In this document: piece after piece, positions 12,331 to 24,913 of the stretch
Layout of the letters: each line of letters starts with the position of its first letter
Numbering within the stretch: position 1 is the stretch's first letter
DNA from: Gordionus sp. m RMFG-2023
Taxonomy: Eukaryota > Nematomorpha > Gordioida > Chordodea > Parachordodidae
Length of the DNA stretch: 64,000 bases
NCBI RefSeq assembly: GCF_954871325.1
Contig: NC_088775.1
Location: 38,727,561-38,791,560 of the forward strand
Direction: 5' to 3'
Made by a program: the position numbers and the translations under genes
Notes under the pieces: generated by a model
The model's input: the letters and a program-made list of their open reading frames with translations, nothing else
Told to the model about the DNA's origin: nothing
Database searches by the model: none

Positions 12331-13300
12331 GGGGGTAACATCACTTTCAATTCAATACCTAGCACACGTATTTTTAGATGGGGAAGAGGTGCTGAACAAA
12401 TACAAAATCAAATTTAAGATAAAAATATACAAGTTCATTGTCGTAATAATCAAATACCAATTAGATATAAAATATTACCTAAAAAATTCGAGAATTTTAT
12501 AATGGAAATAAAAGAAGATTTACAAAACTATAAAAAAAATTAAATAAATAAATTCTAACATAATAATAAACACTAAAATAATCAAAATATATTAACGCGA
12601 AAAATATTACCTATAAGAATTTTTTTGATTGAATATTTATGAAAATTGAAAATTGACGAACGATAACAATCAAGCTCAACAATTAACAAATAAGCAACGA
12701 TCAATATAGAGAAACAAGCAAGCTTGAAAATAAATAGAACGATAGACGACGTAAGAAACTAAGTGAAGCAATGATTGATAGAAGTGGAGCTATGGAGCTA
12801 AATTAATATGAAGAGAAATGTTGTTAAATTCTAAAATAAAAATTATATTTATTATTTTTATTATTATTATATTATAAAACAAATATTTATTATTAGATTT
12901 TAAAAAAATGAAAAATAGAAGGGTATAAAACAAAAATCAATTGTTAATTTATGAAAGGAAAATTACATAAAATAACAGATAATGAATATATGAACGTATA
13001 ATTAAAGTCTTTATTAAAAACAATGAAGACCGGGAATGGTATAAAGCGAAGATAAAAATTAAAACTTATTTTATTTTTTTTATAATTAATATTAATGTCT
13101 ATTTCTTGAATTTTTTTTCATCATAAAATCTTTAAAAAAATGTAAATAAATTAAATACAAATGCGAACAATATTAAATTAAAAATATATGTCAAAAAAAC
13201 AAATAAGGATATATTAAAAATTAAATATAAAAAAAATATTTATATATTCTATATAGAAAAACATTATAAAGAACAAAAAAAATATATTAAAAAAAGGTAC
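12331..13300. other. AT-rich spacer downstream of the Gypsy fossil
   Basis: A short G-run (AAATGGGGG, about 12330) could be the polypurine tract of the preceding fossil. A degraded open stretch follows to about 12543. The rest is AT-rich with no gene that I can support. Confidence 0.4.
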
Positions 13301-16075
13301 ATATCACACTAGAGAAGAGTGAATGCTTAAAAAATTAGACCGGCATATTTCGAGATAAATCTGCTGAAGAAGGTAAAATTTTTCATTGGGGTCCCCTGAG
13401 ATCTGTCTCAATTTTTCCCTTATGGTTTTAATAAAATTGAGCTCACTTCCGAACACTAAGGTATTGATAAAGATTGGTATGAACACAGTGTTGGTGAGAC
13501 CAGCATATTTGTTTTTTAAGGATTTCTGCCTTTCGATAGCAGAAAATGAGAAGTTATACTGCTGTGAAATCGACACTAGTATAGATCCAAGTAAACAGGA
13601 GACCTTTAGTCCATTGAATGAGGGATATACCATCAGGGCGTATGGCGTTTTCATTTGAAAAGCCCACTGGTTTGGGGGTGAATGGGATATTAACTTTTTA
13701 AGGGCAGCTAGGAAATTGTTGTTGATGGATTTATGACGAGGTTTCTTCCATGAGAGAATTTGCAGTGTAAGGGATGGTAAGCTTTCGATTGGATGGGCTG
13801 GCCACAATCAATGCAAATGGAGGGTACTACAGCATTACACTCAAGGCGAAGGGCTATGAATATACGTAGCTGTTCGCCAATCATGAGGAGGACAAGATTG
13901 GAACTGGGGATGACTTCCAATTATTCATAGCTTGAGTGTGCATTTAATATTATGTTATTGGGATTGTCCTCAAAGGGCCTGTTCGAAATTAAGTATTCAA
14001 CGGAACGGGCGATCAAAGGAGCCTCTCAGTCTTTCTGAATACTAGAAGCAGGACGGCAGAGGGGAGGGGCATGTTATTGCTGCCCAAAAGATAAGGGCCT
14101 GGGATAAATCAGGATCTATAGGAGTGGATACATTATTGATGATAATTTGAGCAGCCAGACGAGATGAGATAAAGATTGAAAGAGAAAGTTGTGGCTGGGA
14201 TTGGGAAGAATGGCCTTAAGCCAGGATGAATAGGAAAATTTTATGTTTAATATATTTTATTTTCAAGGAGATCATTGAATGGGTTTCATAAGAAACTAGC
14301 AAATCGCTGCATATTAAGATCGGTGAGGATCTCAGGGCGTAGAGGATTTTGGGTATATTAAAGTAGTATTTGATTTTAAAAAAAGGATTGATGTGCGTGG
14401 AGGTAATTAAATAATATTTTTAATTTAGACAAATGTTAAGGGATTTGTTTAAAAAAGTTTCAATGGCCTTTTCGCTCCCTATAGGTAATCTAAGACGTGT
14501 CATCTCATCTCTGTTAATGACATTGTAAGTGGTGCCGGAATGGATGTAGGATAGGAAGCAAATGTTACATTTGAGGAGATAGTGTGATAGTCCTGTAATA
14601 TGTGAGAGATCCTCGATAATGGGAGGGATGGACAGGATTATGGAAAGGTTGCCCGCAACAATGCCATCATCGGGATACCAGGAAATTAAGTAAGGATAGA
14701 TTTAGATTGAATTTCCTGGATTATTTTGTGGATCCCAATGCAAAAGAGGGCAGGGCCTAGGGAGTATCCCTATTTAATCCCCTCTTGAAATTTATTATGT
14801 TATTATTGTATTTTAGAAATGTAGGGCTTGAATAGCTGTGGAGAATATATGAAGAGTTGCAAAACAAAGGAGCGAAGTGTTGACGTTTTATTGTATTGAA
14901 GGCATTATTGAAATCGAGTATTAAAACAACGTCATCAGGAATACTATTTGCAATAGTTATGCGGGCCTGATGAATAAAAATTTCTGCGCCTCCAAGAACA
15001 CCAAACCCTAATTGGAGTGGCGACAGGAATGATGAGAGAGATTCCTATATTCGAGAAGTAAAGATTTTAGAAACAGCTTTTTGGAAGAAAGATCCTACAG
15101 CTATTGGACGAATACCTCCATTCTTTTTTTGAGATCTATTAGACAGGCACCCAAAAGAATAGGAATGATGGGTGCTGGAAGGGTCTCATTAAAAATTATA
15201 TTTAATAACCTGATAAGATTCTGTGAAAGAGCTTGCATGGAAATTTCTAAATATCTTGTATGAAGATAGCACGAATACAATTAGCCCTCCAGAAGAGTCT
15301 TTTTTAAAAAGATTTAACAGCTTTAATTGTCTCGTCAATATTAATTTTGGGAGGAATATGAATGTTTTGGTTTGAATAAACAAATTCTGAGTTACATATA
15401 GGGTGTTTTTGTAACAAAATATTTAGGGTGGGCTCGTTGTTGGGAGCTAAGGAGTCTTCAGAAGTCATAGCACGAGGGGCTGAGTTTATGTTAAGACTAT
15501 TTTATTTGAAACTATTTTGTGCTTAGTGGCAATAGGGAGTGGATTAGATTGATAAGTGTGGTGTGTAGAGGCTGGTATGATATCTGGATTGAAGAGGGAT
15601 ATTGAAGTTTTAATATATTTGGATAATAAGAAATTTTTATTGTTGGGTATTTTGAGGGTGAAATTGGTGAAACTTAGTAGATTTTTCCAATTTGTAAGGT
15701 TTTATAGATTGTTTACATTTAAATGGATTAATTTGTTGAAGGATTCCACTAAAGAATTACGTGCTCCCCTAGGTATAGGAGATATGGTGGGATAGTTATG
15801 TAGTGATAAAAATTTATTGGCCCATGATTGTATGCTAGGTGTTTGTTGAGTTGGAGGTGAGTCAGTAGCAACAGTTGAGGAAAGAGGGCTTACTAAATTT
15901 AATAAACTAAATTGACGAGAATCTGTAGATGTTATGATTGGTAGCCCTGAACCTTGGCATCTAGAAGATGGGTGCCCATGAATTTGAAACTTCCTGGGTT
16001 TGGTTATATTTGTAGATTTAATGCATATGGAACAAATTTTATGCATTTGAATCACCAAATATTTCCTTAACAATT
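13300..16075 (-). mobile_element. Decayed LINE-like reverse transcriptase element
   Basis: Minus strand, read from 16073 down. The N-terminal frame (15702-16073) has a CSIC...HGHPSSRC zinc-finger-like pattern. The reverse transcriptase follows: KKNGGIRPIAVGSF (about 15080-15120), LQLGFGVLGGAEIFIHQAR (about 14950-15010), LDFNNAFNTI (about 14900), GYSLGPALFCIGIHKIIQEI (about 14730) and the catalytic box WYPDDGIVAG (about 14660). The C-terminal frames (13304-13920) carry CIDCGQPIQSKAYHPLHCKF followed by SHGRN. I know similar GGIRPIAVG reverse transcriptases with a Cys/His tail from other invertebrates, but I am unsure of the clade. Frames are interrupted many times; the copy is old. Confidence 0.8.
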
Positions 16076-17330
16076 TATTTATAAATATAACTATGCCTTG
16101 TTGTTATGCTTCAACATTATATTATTTATAGGAAGATATTATGTCTTCACTGGTGTTTTAACAAATTATTTTTATCAACTCAAACCAAGGAAGGTGAAAT
16201 GTTTAAGATATTGTGGGAATCATTTTGGAGGTTTAAGATTATGATTGATAGTTTCTAAAAGTTGCATATCAGCGGTTGGTGGATTATGATTCAAAATTTG
16301 ATTTTCCATTATTGGAAATAAATCATTAATTAAAAAGGATCACAATAAATAATTTGTTTGTAATATTAGTGCATAATGAAGATGGGTAGATTGCAATTTT
16401 TTGGTAATTAGTTTGAGAAATTAAATTTAAAAAATAATTCAAATGTCATTGAAATTTTAAGCTTAACTATAAATTAGAAGAGTTTGTTAATTTTGGTTCG
16501 ACCTCTAAATAGCAAGAATCATAATAGCAAGGAATTAAATAAATGAAAATCTTAAGAAGTCTAATAATATATAAATAATTTTATAATTATTAAAATGTAA
16601 ATCATTTTATAAATTATAAATATATAAATCATTTTATTATATTATATTTATTATATAATTATAATATTACACATATAAGTTTTATATATTAATAGTGTTA
16701 TATAAATTATTATATATATATAAATCATTTTAATATTATAAAACATTATTTTATTATTATAAATATATAATAAATGTACACATATATCTTTTATAAATTT
16801 TAACTATAATTTATCCATATTAATATTATATTTATTATATTAAGAAGCAATAGCGACATGCTGGGTGGAAGGTACATGTCATCATATAGTCTTTAAGAAT
16901 AATGAATAAAAAACAATTTAAGGGTAAGAGGTAAAAGTTTATTTTTCCTCTATATAGACCCTGCTAAGAAGCAAATCATAAATTATTAGAAAAATGAAAA
17001 CTAATTAAACTACAATTTTTTCCTATAAAAAATTATAATTAAATATTAAAAATAAATCTAATATCATAAGTTACGTATTAAATATTTTCAGAGATTGTTC
17101 TACAATCTCCTCTCAAGCTTCCTTCTTTTTTAGCTATGGCTACTCTAAATAAATGGCGGCGCTATTAATTATCTACTATTTTTATAAAAGTAAAGTAACT
17201 AACGATCGCTATATAAAAAATGTAGCGCGCTACTTTTAACATAGCTTATGGTTAATAGCTATAACAGTGACGAAACTAGGGAAACAATGAAAAACATTTA
17301 TCTCTCACTTGATTTATTAAAATGGTAAAG
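16076..17330. other. AT-rich spacer
   Basis: Mostly A/T runs with short inverted AT repeats. Around 17134-17265 there is a small region with outward TAGCTAT/ATAGCTA words and GCGGCGCTA/TAGCGCGCTA words that may be a decayed MITE. No gene supported. Confidence 0.4.
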
Positions 17331-17334
17331 CAGA

Positions 17335-17440
17335 ATAATGATATTCAGCAGACAGAGCATGGCATGATGATCGTACTTCGAACATGTTCTTCCTTGCAAA
17401 ATGGCAAAGTTATGCAAATATACGCTAATTAAACCCCATA
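17335..17440 (-). mobile_element. MULE-2 family fragment
   Basis: About 100 bp nearly identical to part of the MULE-2 transposase gene at about 51110-51220. Shared words include CAGCAGACAG, GCATGGCATGATG and GAACATGTTCTTC. On the minus strand it encodes the EEHVPEV/CHALSAEY region, with a small internal deletion relative to the longer copy. It shows that MULE-2 has more than one copy nearby. Confidence 0.8.
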
Positions 17441-17774
17441 GCGATTATCAAAATAGCGAGATATTAAATGATGAAAATGTAAAGAAGTCTAAATTATTAA
17501 TATATAAATTATTTTATAAATTATTAATATGTAATTATAAAATATTAATATAGAAATCATTATAATATTATGAGACTATTGTTATATAATTATAAATATA
17601 TTCCCATATAATTTTTATACAATTTTTAAACGATTAATTATATAAAAAGTTGTAATATATATTATAAAACTTTAATTATATAATTTAAAACATTACAACT
17701 TTGTAAATTATGGCTATACTATTTAACTATTATATTATATAAATATAAATATTTTAATTCTTTATTAAGTAATT

Positions 17775-17891
17775 TAGTGTTGTTAAAAGCCCTATTTCGA
17801 TTTTTTTAAAATGGCCCGATAAGATTTTATTTAAAATAATTTTATGTAAGCCTAACAAATCTTCTTGCCATCTATGCGCAAAATCTTCAGA
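17775..17891. mobile_element. hAT MITE (TAGTGTTGTTAA family), truncated copy M2
   Basis: Starts TAGTGTTGTTAAAAGCCC, runs through GTAAGCCT and CATCTATGCGCAAAATCTTC (matching copies M1 and M5), then stops abruptly. The second end is missing. Confidence 0.7.
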
Positions 17892-18161
17892 CAGTGACGA
17901 AGCATCAAATACTACCAGGGAAGCAGGCGCGTAACCAATGGGAGGAATGGGGAAAATTTTACATCCCATCGCTAATTTGACTGTTTTCCTAAATATCATT
18001 TTAAGCTAATAAAAATTTTACCCACCAGCCCCGTCTCCAATATCTAGCAGAGTTTATCCTTACTGCTAGTTGCATTATTAAATTATTTTCCCATAGCTCA
18101 CTACTATGTAGAAATTTACAAAAATCAAATTTCGATTTGGTTCAAGTTATTGATTTGGAGG

Positions 18162-18497
18162 TGTTGAATAATTGAGATTATGCCTTTCGGTCAAAATTTT
18201 ATATTAACATTTTTTTTATATATCATTTAAATGTGACATTTTTTTATTTACTTTGTATTTAAATTTAATCGGTGAAAATTTTATATTAACATTTTTTATA
18301 TCATTTTAACGTTACATTTTTTTTAATATCAATTTGTATTTCACACAATTAGTTATTTTTTTTATTGTTTAAAAAAAAGATATATAAAGGGAAATTGTTT
18401 TTGTTGAAAGGATATAAAAAAAAATGTAATTTGTATAAAAATAAAATATGACATGATGATATTATTACTTAATGGGAGATTCTATTCAATTCTTACA
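18162..18497 (+). repeat. Left LTR
   Basis: 336-bp terminal repeat, TG...CA. Contains an extra internally repeated segment (a second TTTTATATTAACATTTTT block) compared with the right LTR. Confidence 0.88.
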
Positions 18498-19431
18498 TGG
18501 TGGCCAATAAGAGTCTTGAACTTGCGACCTTCGCGTTTTCCTGATTACAAAGATCGTGATTGTCAATTGAATACGAACCATGCTATGAACATCGAAGTAA
18601 TCGATGATGACGACGACTTAAACACAGATTTTATAGAATATAATCTGCACAATTTGGAAGTGTACAATCTGAGGGTTAACGATACCAGATATGACGCTTA
18701 CAACGTTACGGTGAGCATCAACAACATACCCACGCTGATGCAACTTGACACCGATACGAGGTACACTATACTTCCGAAGCTGACAGCTAACACTATAGGC
18801 ATAACCACGATACGTAAGACGGATATGAAACTCACTGGTTATGATGGCAGCGCCATCAAGATATTAGGTCTTGCCACGTTAAGTCTGAAGGTAACTCACA
18901 AAGGCTGGAGGCGATAGTGGTGGATTATGACAAGATCCCCCTGCTAGGGCATATGTGGCTCCACGCCTTCTACAACATATTAAAAACGTTCTTAGTGGGT
19001 AATGTAGAGAATGACCTCGAGAAGGTAATCTCGACAACAAAAAAAGACCTCGAATCAACTTACTCCTACAAACTCAAAATGGTCAGACAAGAGAAAGTTC
19101 ACTTGAAGCCCGATGCTGTACCTAAGATCATACCTTCAAGGAGAATTCCGTGTGCTGTGATGACTCAGAAATTAGATGAATGGCTGAAGGACAACATAAA
19201 CATTTCTCAAGAGGAATCTAGATTCCCGATGCCATGCACAAATGATCTGATCGCAAAGTTAGGTAAGGGCTGCCTTTACTTTACCAAGCCATCGTTCGGT
19301 TTGAAAAGAAGACTTCACCATGAACATGGGTGGCGTATTGCGTGACGATCATGAGCGTTAATGGCGTTCCACTCAACTTATCCAAGGAAATCATAAGCCG
19401 AATTTCTTTGGGGGGGGGGGGGGGGTTGTAA

Positions 19432-19673
19432 TGTTGAATAATTGAGATTATGCCTTTCGGTCAAAATTTTATATTAACATATTTTTTATATCATTTTAAC
19501 GTTACATTTTTTTTTAATATCAATTTGTATTTCACACAATTAGTTATTTTTTTTATTGTTTAAAAAAAGATATATAAAGGGAAATTGTTTTTGTTGAAAG
19601 GATATTAAAAAAATGTAATTTGTATAAAAATAAAATATCACATGATGATGGGAGATTCTATTCAATTCTTACA
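19432..19673 (+). repeat. Right LTR
   Basis: 242-bp partner of the left LTR, same first and last 40 or so bases. Followed by GGAGG target duplication at 19674-19678. Confidence 0.88.
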
Positions 19674-20879
19674 GGAGGAAAATGTAAACAGGAAGAATGA
19701 ATGTAGATGAATATTTCATAAAATTTATATAGACGTTGAATCAAAACTTATAGAATATTATAAAATATCCAATTTCATCCCATTTTTAGATACTCAAATT
19801 AAAGTATGGTTTTTAAATAAAAAACATATCTTTGCTAATCTCTTCGTTTTCTGATGCCATAATTGGTAAAATTAAATATTCAGCAAAATTTTATTCCTAT
19901 GATGTTGATACTGAAATCAATTTAATCAGTGAATTCGAATTGTGGTATAAATATTTACTACGTTTATTATTTTACCTGAGCATGCTATTGATGCGCTCAA
20001 CAGGTATAAGTTAACCTTGGCTCAATTTCCAAATATTTTGAAGGTATTTAATATTCTTGCATATTTGCCTATTACAACATATACGAATAAAAGGACCTTT
20101 TTCAATTGAGAAGGTTGAAAAATTATTTACAAAATACTACTTCCGAATCTCGTCTAAATGAGTTGGCTCTGTTAAATATCCACAGAGATTTGATTCCAAC
20201 GACAAACAAAATTCTTGATGAATCGGTAAATTTCCCACGAAAATTACAAATCGCATTATAATTCAAGTATTTAATAAATTTTTTGTATAATATTGTATTT
20301 GATAATAAGTTATAAAAACTTGTTCTTTAAAAAAATTTCTAGTTAATATTTTATACACATTACAATTAGTATTTTCAATAAAAATTTTTTATTCTATTTA
20401 TATTATATGAGAATTTAAGTTGAAACTAGTTTTTAAGCCAATTTTATAAAAAAAATTGACACTAAACTTTATTTCAATTTTATATTTAAAAAAAAATTTA
20501 TTTATAATATACCTAACTTAAAAAATTGGGTTATATATAACCTTTATTTCTTCTTTAAAAAGCTAAAAATATTAATATAATTATTATTGAATTATGAATA
20601 ATTTAAAAGAATATCTCAAAGATATGACCCGGCCGAAGATAGGGGAAAAGCTGGCCGAAGGCCAGCCAAAAAAGGTTTGAAAGCAAAGCCCCCCCCTTCC
20701 AAAAAAAATTTCCCGCCTTATAGGAAAATCCTGGGATACGCCACTGCAGGGAACCAATAGAAAATCATTTTTTCTTTTTATAAGTCTAACCATACAAAAA
20801 ATTAAAATTTATAAATAAGCAGAATTCGTCCTTGCTTTTGAGTAAAATTTCGTTTCATATTTTGCGCCTGGAATCTATC

Positions 20880-21175
20880 ATATTTTTAATTCAATTTTTG
20901 CCAAATGATTTTAATTGAATTATCGACTTCAAATAAGCGGTTGATTCTTCATGCTGTAAAACTGCCTCTAAAAAATTATTCATATCCAAACAATTATGTC
21001 AATCCAAATATATTTTTCCTTCAAGAATAATAGGCGACCAACAATATAGATATAGAAAATCCACATCCAATGAGCCACTCATATTTTCCATATTAATAGA
21101 TTTGGTTTTTATCTTCCTATTAATAATCCATTGCTTCACATCAAAAATTCTTAAATTAAATGATATTTTTAATAA
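20880..21175 (-). pseudogene. Unrecognised decayed coding stretch
   Basis: One minus-strand frame stays mostly open for about 100 codons with non-repetitive composition. Readable pieces are IFDVKQWIINRKIKTKSIN, MENMSGSLDVDFLYLYCWSP and NFLEAVLQHEESTAYLKSII, interrupted by in-frame stops. I do not recognise the family. Flanks are plain AT-rich DNA (20755-20880 and 21176-21730, nothing seen). It could be a relic of a host gene or of an unplaced transposon. Confidence 0.3.
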
Positions 21176-21730
21176 ATTTTCAATAATACAATTTGCAATT
21201 ATTAGACATTTAAAATTAATAAATTCTTTTAAAAAGAAGTAATTTAAAAAAGGAACAGATAAAAATATAATATAAAAATATTCTCAACCTCTTTTATTTA
21301 TTTAAAAAATAGGTATTTTTTTATTTACTTCCCCTACACTTATTTTTTATATGTAAAATTACACATACATTCGCATGATTTTCTTTTTATTTATTTTAAA
21401 AAATAGGTAATATTAAATTTGCTTCACTCTGTAATTTTTTTAAGGTAGTAAAAATAATAGTAATTTTTTTAACATAGTATAAATATATATTATTTTTATT
21501 TCAGAATTAGGGTGTATGCTTCCCGGGGATAGGCAGTAAAAAATATTTTTCGGGTGGAGTTAGGGATTTTTTCTCTCATGTAGAGCTAGATGCTGATATA
21601 ATTTATTAAAAAATGAAGACTAAATAAACACTCACAAAAAAATATCCAGGTCTATATAATATTATTTTAAATAAACCCAAATCAGAAAAGAATATAAGAC
21701 ACCTGTTGAACATGTGTGCTAAACAATCCT

Positions 21731-21835
21731 GGAATAGTGCGCACAAATTGAGCATTTCAAACGCTGCGTTGCAAACGCTCTGTTGCAAACGCAACTAATG
21801 CATTTCGAATGCATTCGTTTAAATTGCGCACTTTG
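21731..21835. mobile_element. Harbinger-type MITE, about 100 bp
   Basis: Left end ATAGTGCGCACAAATTGAGC; right end, read inward, AAAGTGCGCAATTTAAACGA. The left 20 bases match, with one change, the inward-read terminus ATAGTACGCACAAATTGAGC at 43891-43910, which borders the large Harbinger there. The core holds three AACGC-type repeats (GCAAACGCT). Confidence 0.65.
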
Positions 21836-22239
21836 GTATCGTGCCGCATGATATACTTTTTTTTTGTGTTTTGATGTTTTGTGGCGTGACTTTTTGCTAA
21901 ATTTTGCTTAAGCTTAAAATTTGTATGCTCAATTTAACAAGCTGATTGCTCAATATATACTTAATATATAAATATTACCTTATGATTCCTTCACATTTTA
22001 GAAAATATGATAGTTATAATATTACTATGTATTACAAATGCACCAGGCCATCATGTGTGGGTAAAGGGATATTTAAAAACAATATCTTTCATATATCCAA
22101 ACAATTCACTGGTATATATTTTGTTAATATTATATAAAATAATCATATTATAGCTCTTGCCTGCTTAGAAAGTTTATCTAAAATATTTTCTCCAGCATCA
22201 TTTGAGACCATAACCAACCCAGGTAAATTATAGAATATA

Positions 22240-22564
22240 TTACTAATGCTATCTTGTTAACCTGGAAATTTTCTTCTTAGCATCAATTGATATAATCCAT
22301 TCAGGAACTCCAACTGGAAATTTTAATCTTAGCATCACTTGATATAATCCATTCAGGAACTCCAACTAATCAAGGTAAATTTAAAATATGCTATCTTGTT
22401 AACCTGGAAATTTTAATCTTAGCATCACTTGATATAATCCATTCAGGAACTCCAACTGGAAATTTTAATCTTAGCATGACTTGATATAATCCATTCAGGA
22501 ACTCCAACCAACCAAAGAAAATTTAAAATATGCTATCTTGTTAACCTAGAAATTTTAATCTTAG
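22240..22564. repeat. Minisatellite, units of about 50-120 bp
   Basis: Repeated words GGAAATTTTAATCTTAGCAT, GATATAATCCATTCAGGAAC and TATGCTATCTTGTTAACCT, four to five partial units. hAT-A copy 2 inserted inside one unit, and the array resumes at 24675-24745 (TATAATCCATTCAGGAACTC). Confidence 0.85.
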
Positions 22565-24674
22565 CATTGGCGTACGCAGAGGGAGGGGGGGCAGGGGGAC
22601 AAATCCCCCCTCCCCCAAAGCCAAAAAATGCAGATGCCGGATATATTTTTCAAAAATATTTTTGTTTAGAGTGTTGTGCAGATTTAATTTAAACATTTCC
22701 ATATTTTTTAATTCGTTTGTAAATAAAAATTTTAACTTGTAAAAATTGATAAGAATATATAAATATGTTATTTTAACAACTTTTTACAAGTCAAATAATT
22801 TTATTTTCAAATAAATTAATAAATATGGAAATGTTTTGAATTAAATTTACACAGTACATATTAATTTATATTTGTTAATATTAATTCCTATCTCATATTA
22901 AATATATATTTAATTACATTTATTATCACATTCATAACTAAGTTTATCAATTAATTTCGATTTCAAGTTTTCCGGCGTAATATTATCTTATTATTTTCAA
23001 ATTTTTAGTGGCGTAATATTTGTCTACCATTTTTAAATTTCTAGTCAAATAATTATTATTCTGAAATTGTCCAACATGGCGAAAGAAATTGCAACGTTGT
23101 CCTACGAGATAGAGTCTCTGCCATCAAGCAGTAACAGCTTTTATGGAGTTAGAAGAGCCGATTATTTGCTATTACTGACATATCACAATGGCCTGAAAGA
23201 AATTTTTCCTAAGAAGCAAGAAAATTATTGGATTTAATGCTTATTCCAAATTTTTTTTCTCATTAGAATGTACAACTATTTTATGTATCACTTTTCAAAA
23301 ACATGATGACTTGATTAAGAAGATGAGAATAGCGGAGAGCATTTAATTAGAATTCAAGGAAATTAGGGCTAATGTTTATGAAGAATTTCATGGTTTATAT
23401 GTTATTGTTAAATCAAAAGCAGAGCTATACGTGTTTAATATTTGTCTCACTAGACTTGCAGCAAGGCCAGCTCATAGTTAAAACATTAATATAGGATCAG
23501 TTGAAGAGTATATCTTAGATACAAATACATTTATAAACCAAATAAATGAATGGTTTTTAATTCATTATGCAGCACTTACCAATCTGCAAATATTATTTCC
23601 ATAAAAGCCTTCCCAACCTTTTTCAGATGGTGATAGAAAAAAAATATTTGTTGGATTTTTATCATGAAGATGTTAAAGTATCTTATGATGCCTTATTAGC
23701 TGAATAACTATGTTTATAAGATTAAATATGGTTGATACAGTCCCAAAAAATGCTATGGATGCTTTGCATTATTTCAAACACATTTTAGATTATATTCCCA
23801 ATGTATTAAAAGGGTTTATATATATTAGCAACTCTTCCCAATGGTAAACTAATGAGAGAACATTCTCTTTTTTTAAGAAGAATAACAGAGCCCTGCAGAG
23901 GTACCATTTGCAGGGCACAACCCGAATTTTTTTAAAGATTTTTACGGCTAAGCTCAATTTTCAGGCCCGGCCCGGCCTTTTTTAAAATAAAATTTTCAGG
24001 CCCGACCCGGATTTTTTTAAAATAAATTATATTTATTTTTGATTTTTATAGCTAATAATAACGATTTCAAATATAGGCTGTTTTTAAATTTACAGTCCGG
24101 CCCGGATATTTTTTAAAAAAAATTTTCAGGCCCGGCCTAGATGTTTTTTTTTTAAATTCAGGCTCAGCCCGGGTGTTTTTTTTTAAATTTCGGGCCTGGC
24201 CATACGGTCCGGCCCGGGGGCCGGGTCTGCAGGTTTCTGAAAAACATATCAAGAAGTACAACTTTTGAAAGTAGATTGAAAGGTTTGGATCTTTTGAATA
24301 TTCATAGGCATTTGACAACAAGCTAGGATGAGATAATTGAAAAATTAGCTCAATCCCAACGAAGATTGGATTTTACATTATAAATATATAACATACAAAA
24401 TACAATTATTCCCTAAGCTTTTTTTGTGTATTAATTTATATTTCTAACATTTAAATTTTTTATGCTAAAGCTCAAAAAATTCAAATTTCTATTTTGGGTC
24501 ATTTAAGTGATTCTTTACATATAATTTTTTTATAATTCACATTAATTTAAAATTGTGTATTAGAAATAGTTATTAGTCCTAATAAATTTATGCTTGATAT
24601 TTTTAAAAAACAATAATATTTCTTAAAAAATTTTATTATCCCCCCCCCAGACCAAATTCCTGCGTACGCGTATG
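22565..24674 (+). mobile_element. hAT-A copy 2
   Basis: Left end CATTGGCGTACGCAGAGGGA; right end, read inward, CATACGCGTACGCAGGAATT. Target duplication AATCTTAG / AATCTTAA (7 of 8) at 22557-22564 and 24675-24682. Decayed plus-strand transposase parallels copy 1 (KKMRIAESI, SVEEYILDTNTFI, NERTFSFF). After the internal G/C-rich block it keeps the tail STTFESRLKGLDLLNIHRHL and EKLAQSQRRLDFTL. Longer than copy 1 because of a 190-bp MITE and fewer deletions. Confidence 0.9.
22669..22858. mobile_element. Tc1/mariner-like MITE inside hAT-A copy 2
   Basis: Absent from copies 1 and 3 at the same point, which defines it as an insertion. Inverted ends of about 35 bp: GTGTTGTGCAGATTTAATTT on the left; GTACTGTGTAAATTTAATTC, read inward, on the right. 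Both arms continue to AACATTTCCATATT. TA dinucleotides border both ends (22667-22668, 22859-22860), fitting a TA target site. Confidence 0.75.
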
Positions 24675-24913
24675 AATCTTAAAATCATTTATAATCCATT
24701 CAGGAACTCCAACCAATCAAGGTAAATTTAAAATATGCTACTAGTATTATCTGGAAATTATCTTTTATAGCCATTGAAGATTATTCAATAAATCAATTAA
24801 TTTTTTTAAAGCAAAATGCCCAATATAAATTTATAAAATCTAAATTTAATAAAAATCTACTATTTTCTAATAATTATTTATATTCTTAAAATAGAGAAAA
24901 CTATTATATGCAT

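Larger units (their letters stand above)
18162..19673 (+). mobile_element. Short LTR retroelement (Ty3/Gypsy kin), with both LTRs
   Basis: Direct terminal repeats at 18162-18497 and 19432-19673 start TGTTGAATAATTGAGATTAT and end CAATTCTTACA. They differ in length but the shared part is nearly identical, so the insertion is fairly recent. A 5-bp target duplication GGAGG flanks both ends. A G-run polypurine tract precedes the right LTR and TGGTGGCC follows the left LTR where a primer-binding site would be. The interior encodes a retropepsin-like stretch (LMQLDTDTRYTILP) and a short pol-like piece (18453-19345). At about 1.5 kb it is far too short to be complete, so it is a non-autonomous fossil. 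The interior is clearly more G/C-rich than everything around it. Confidence 0.9.
17924..20746 (+). mobile_element. hAT-3, ZMYM1-like hAT split by an LTR element
   Basis: Left end CAGGCGCGTAACCAATGGGA; right end, read inward, CAGTGGCGTATCCCAGGATT. Target duplication CAGGGAAG / CAGGGAAC (7 of 8) at 17916-17923 and 20747-20754. The C-terminal part of a ZMYM1-like hAT transposase is readable on the plus strand near 20110-20262: NYLQNTTSESRLNELALLN, then IHRDLIPTT and FPRKLQIAL before a stop. Upstream remnant FDLVQVIDLEE lies on both sides of the LTR insertion (18130-18161, 19674 on). The transposase is decayed. The right subterminal 100 bp is G/C-rich (GGCCGAAGGCCAGCC). Confidence 0.85.

Noticed and set aside
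19411-19426. Long G run as an assembly artefact
   Set aside because: It sits exactly at the polypurine-tract position of the LTR element, and similar G/C runs border all hAT-A copies. Real tracts are likely, although their exact lengths may be unreliable.
6955-24674. hAT-A copies 1 and 2 read as distant direct repeats of a retroelement
   Set aside because: Each copy has its own hAT-type inverted ends and its own 8-bp duplication, so they are separate insertions.
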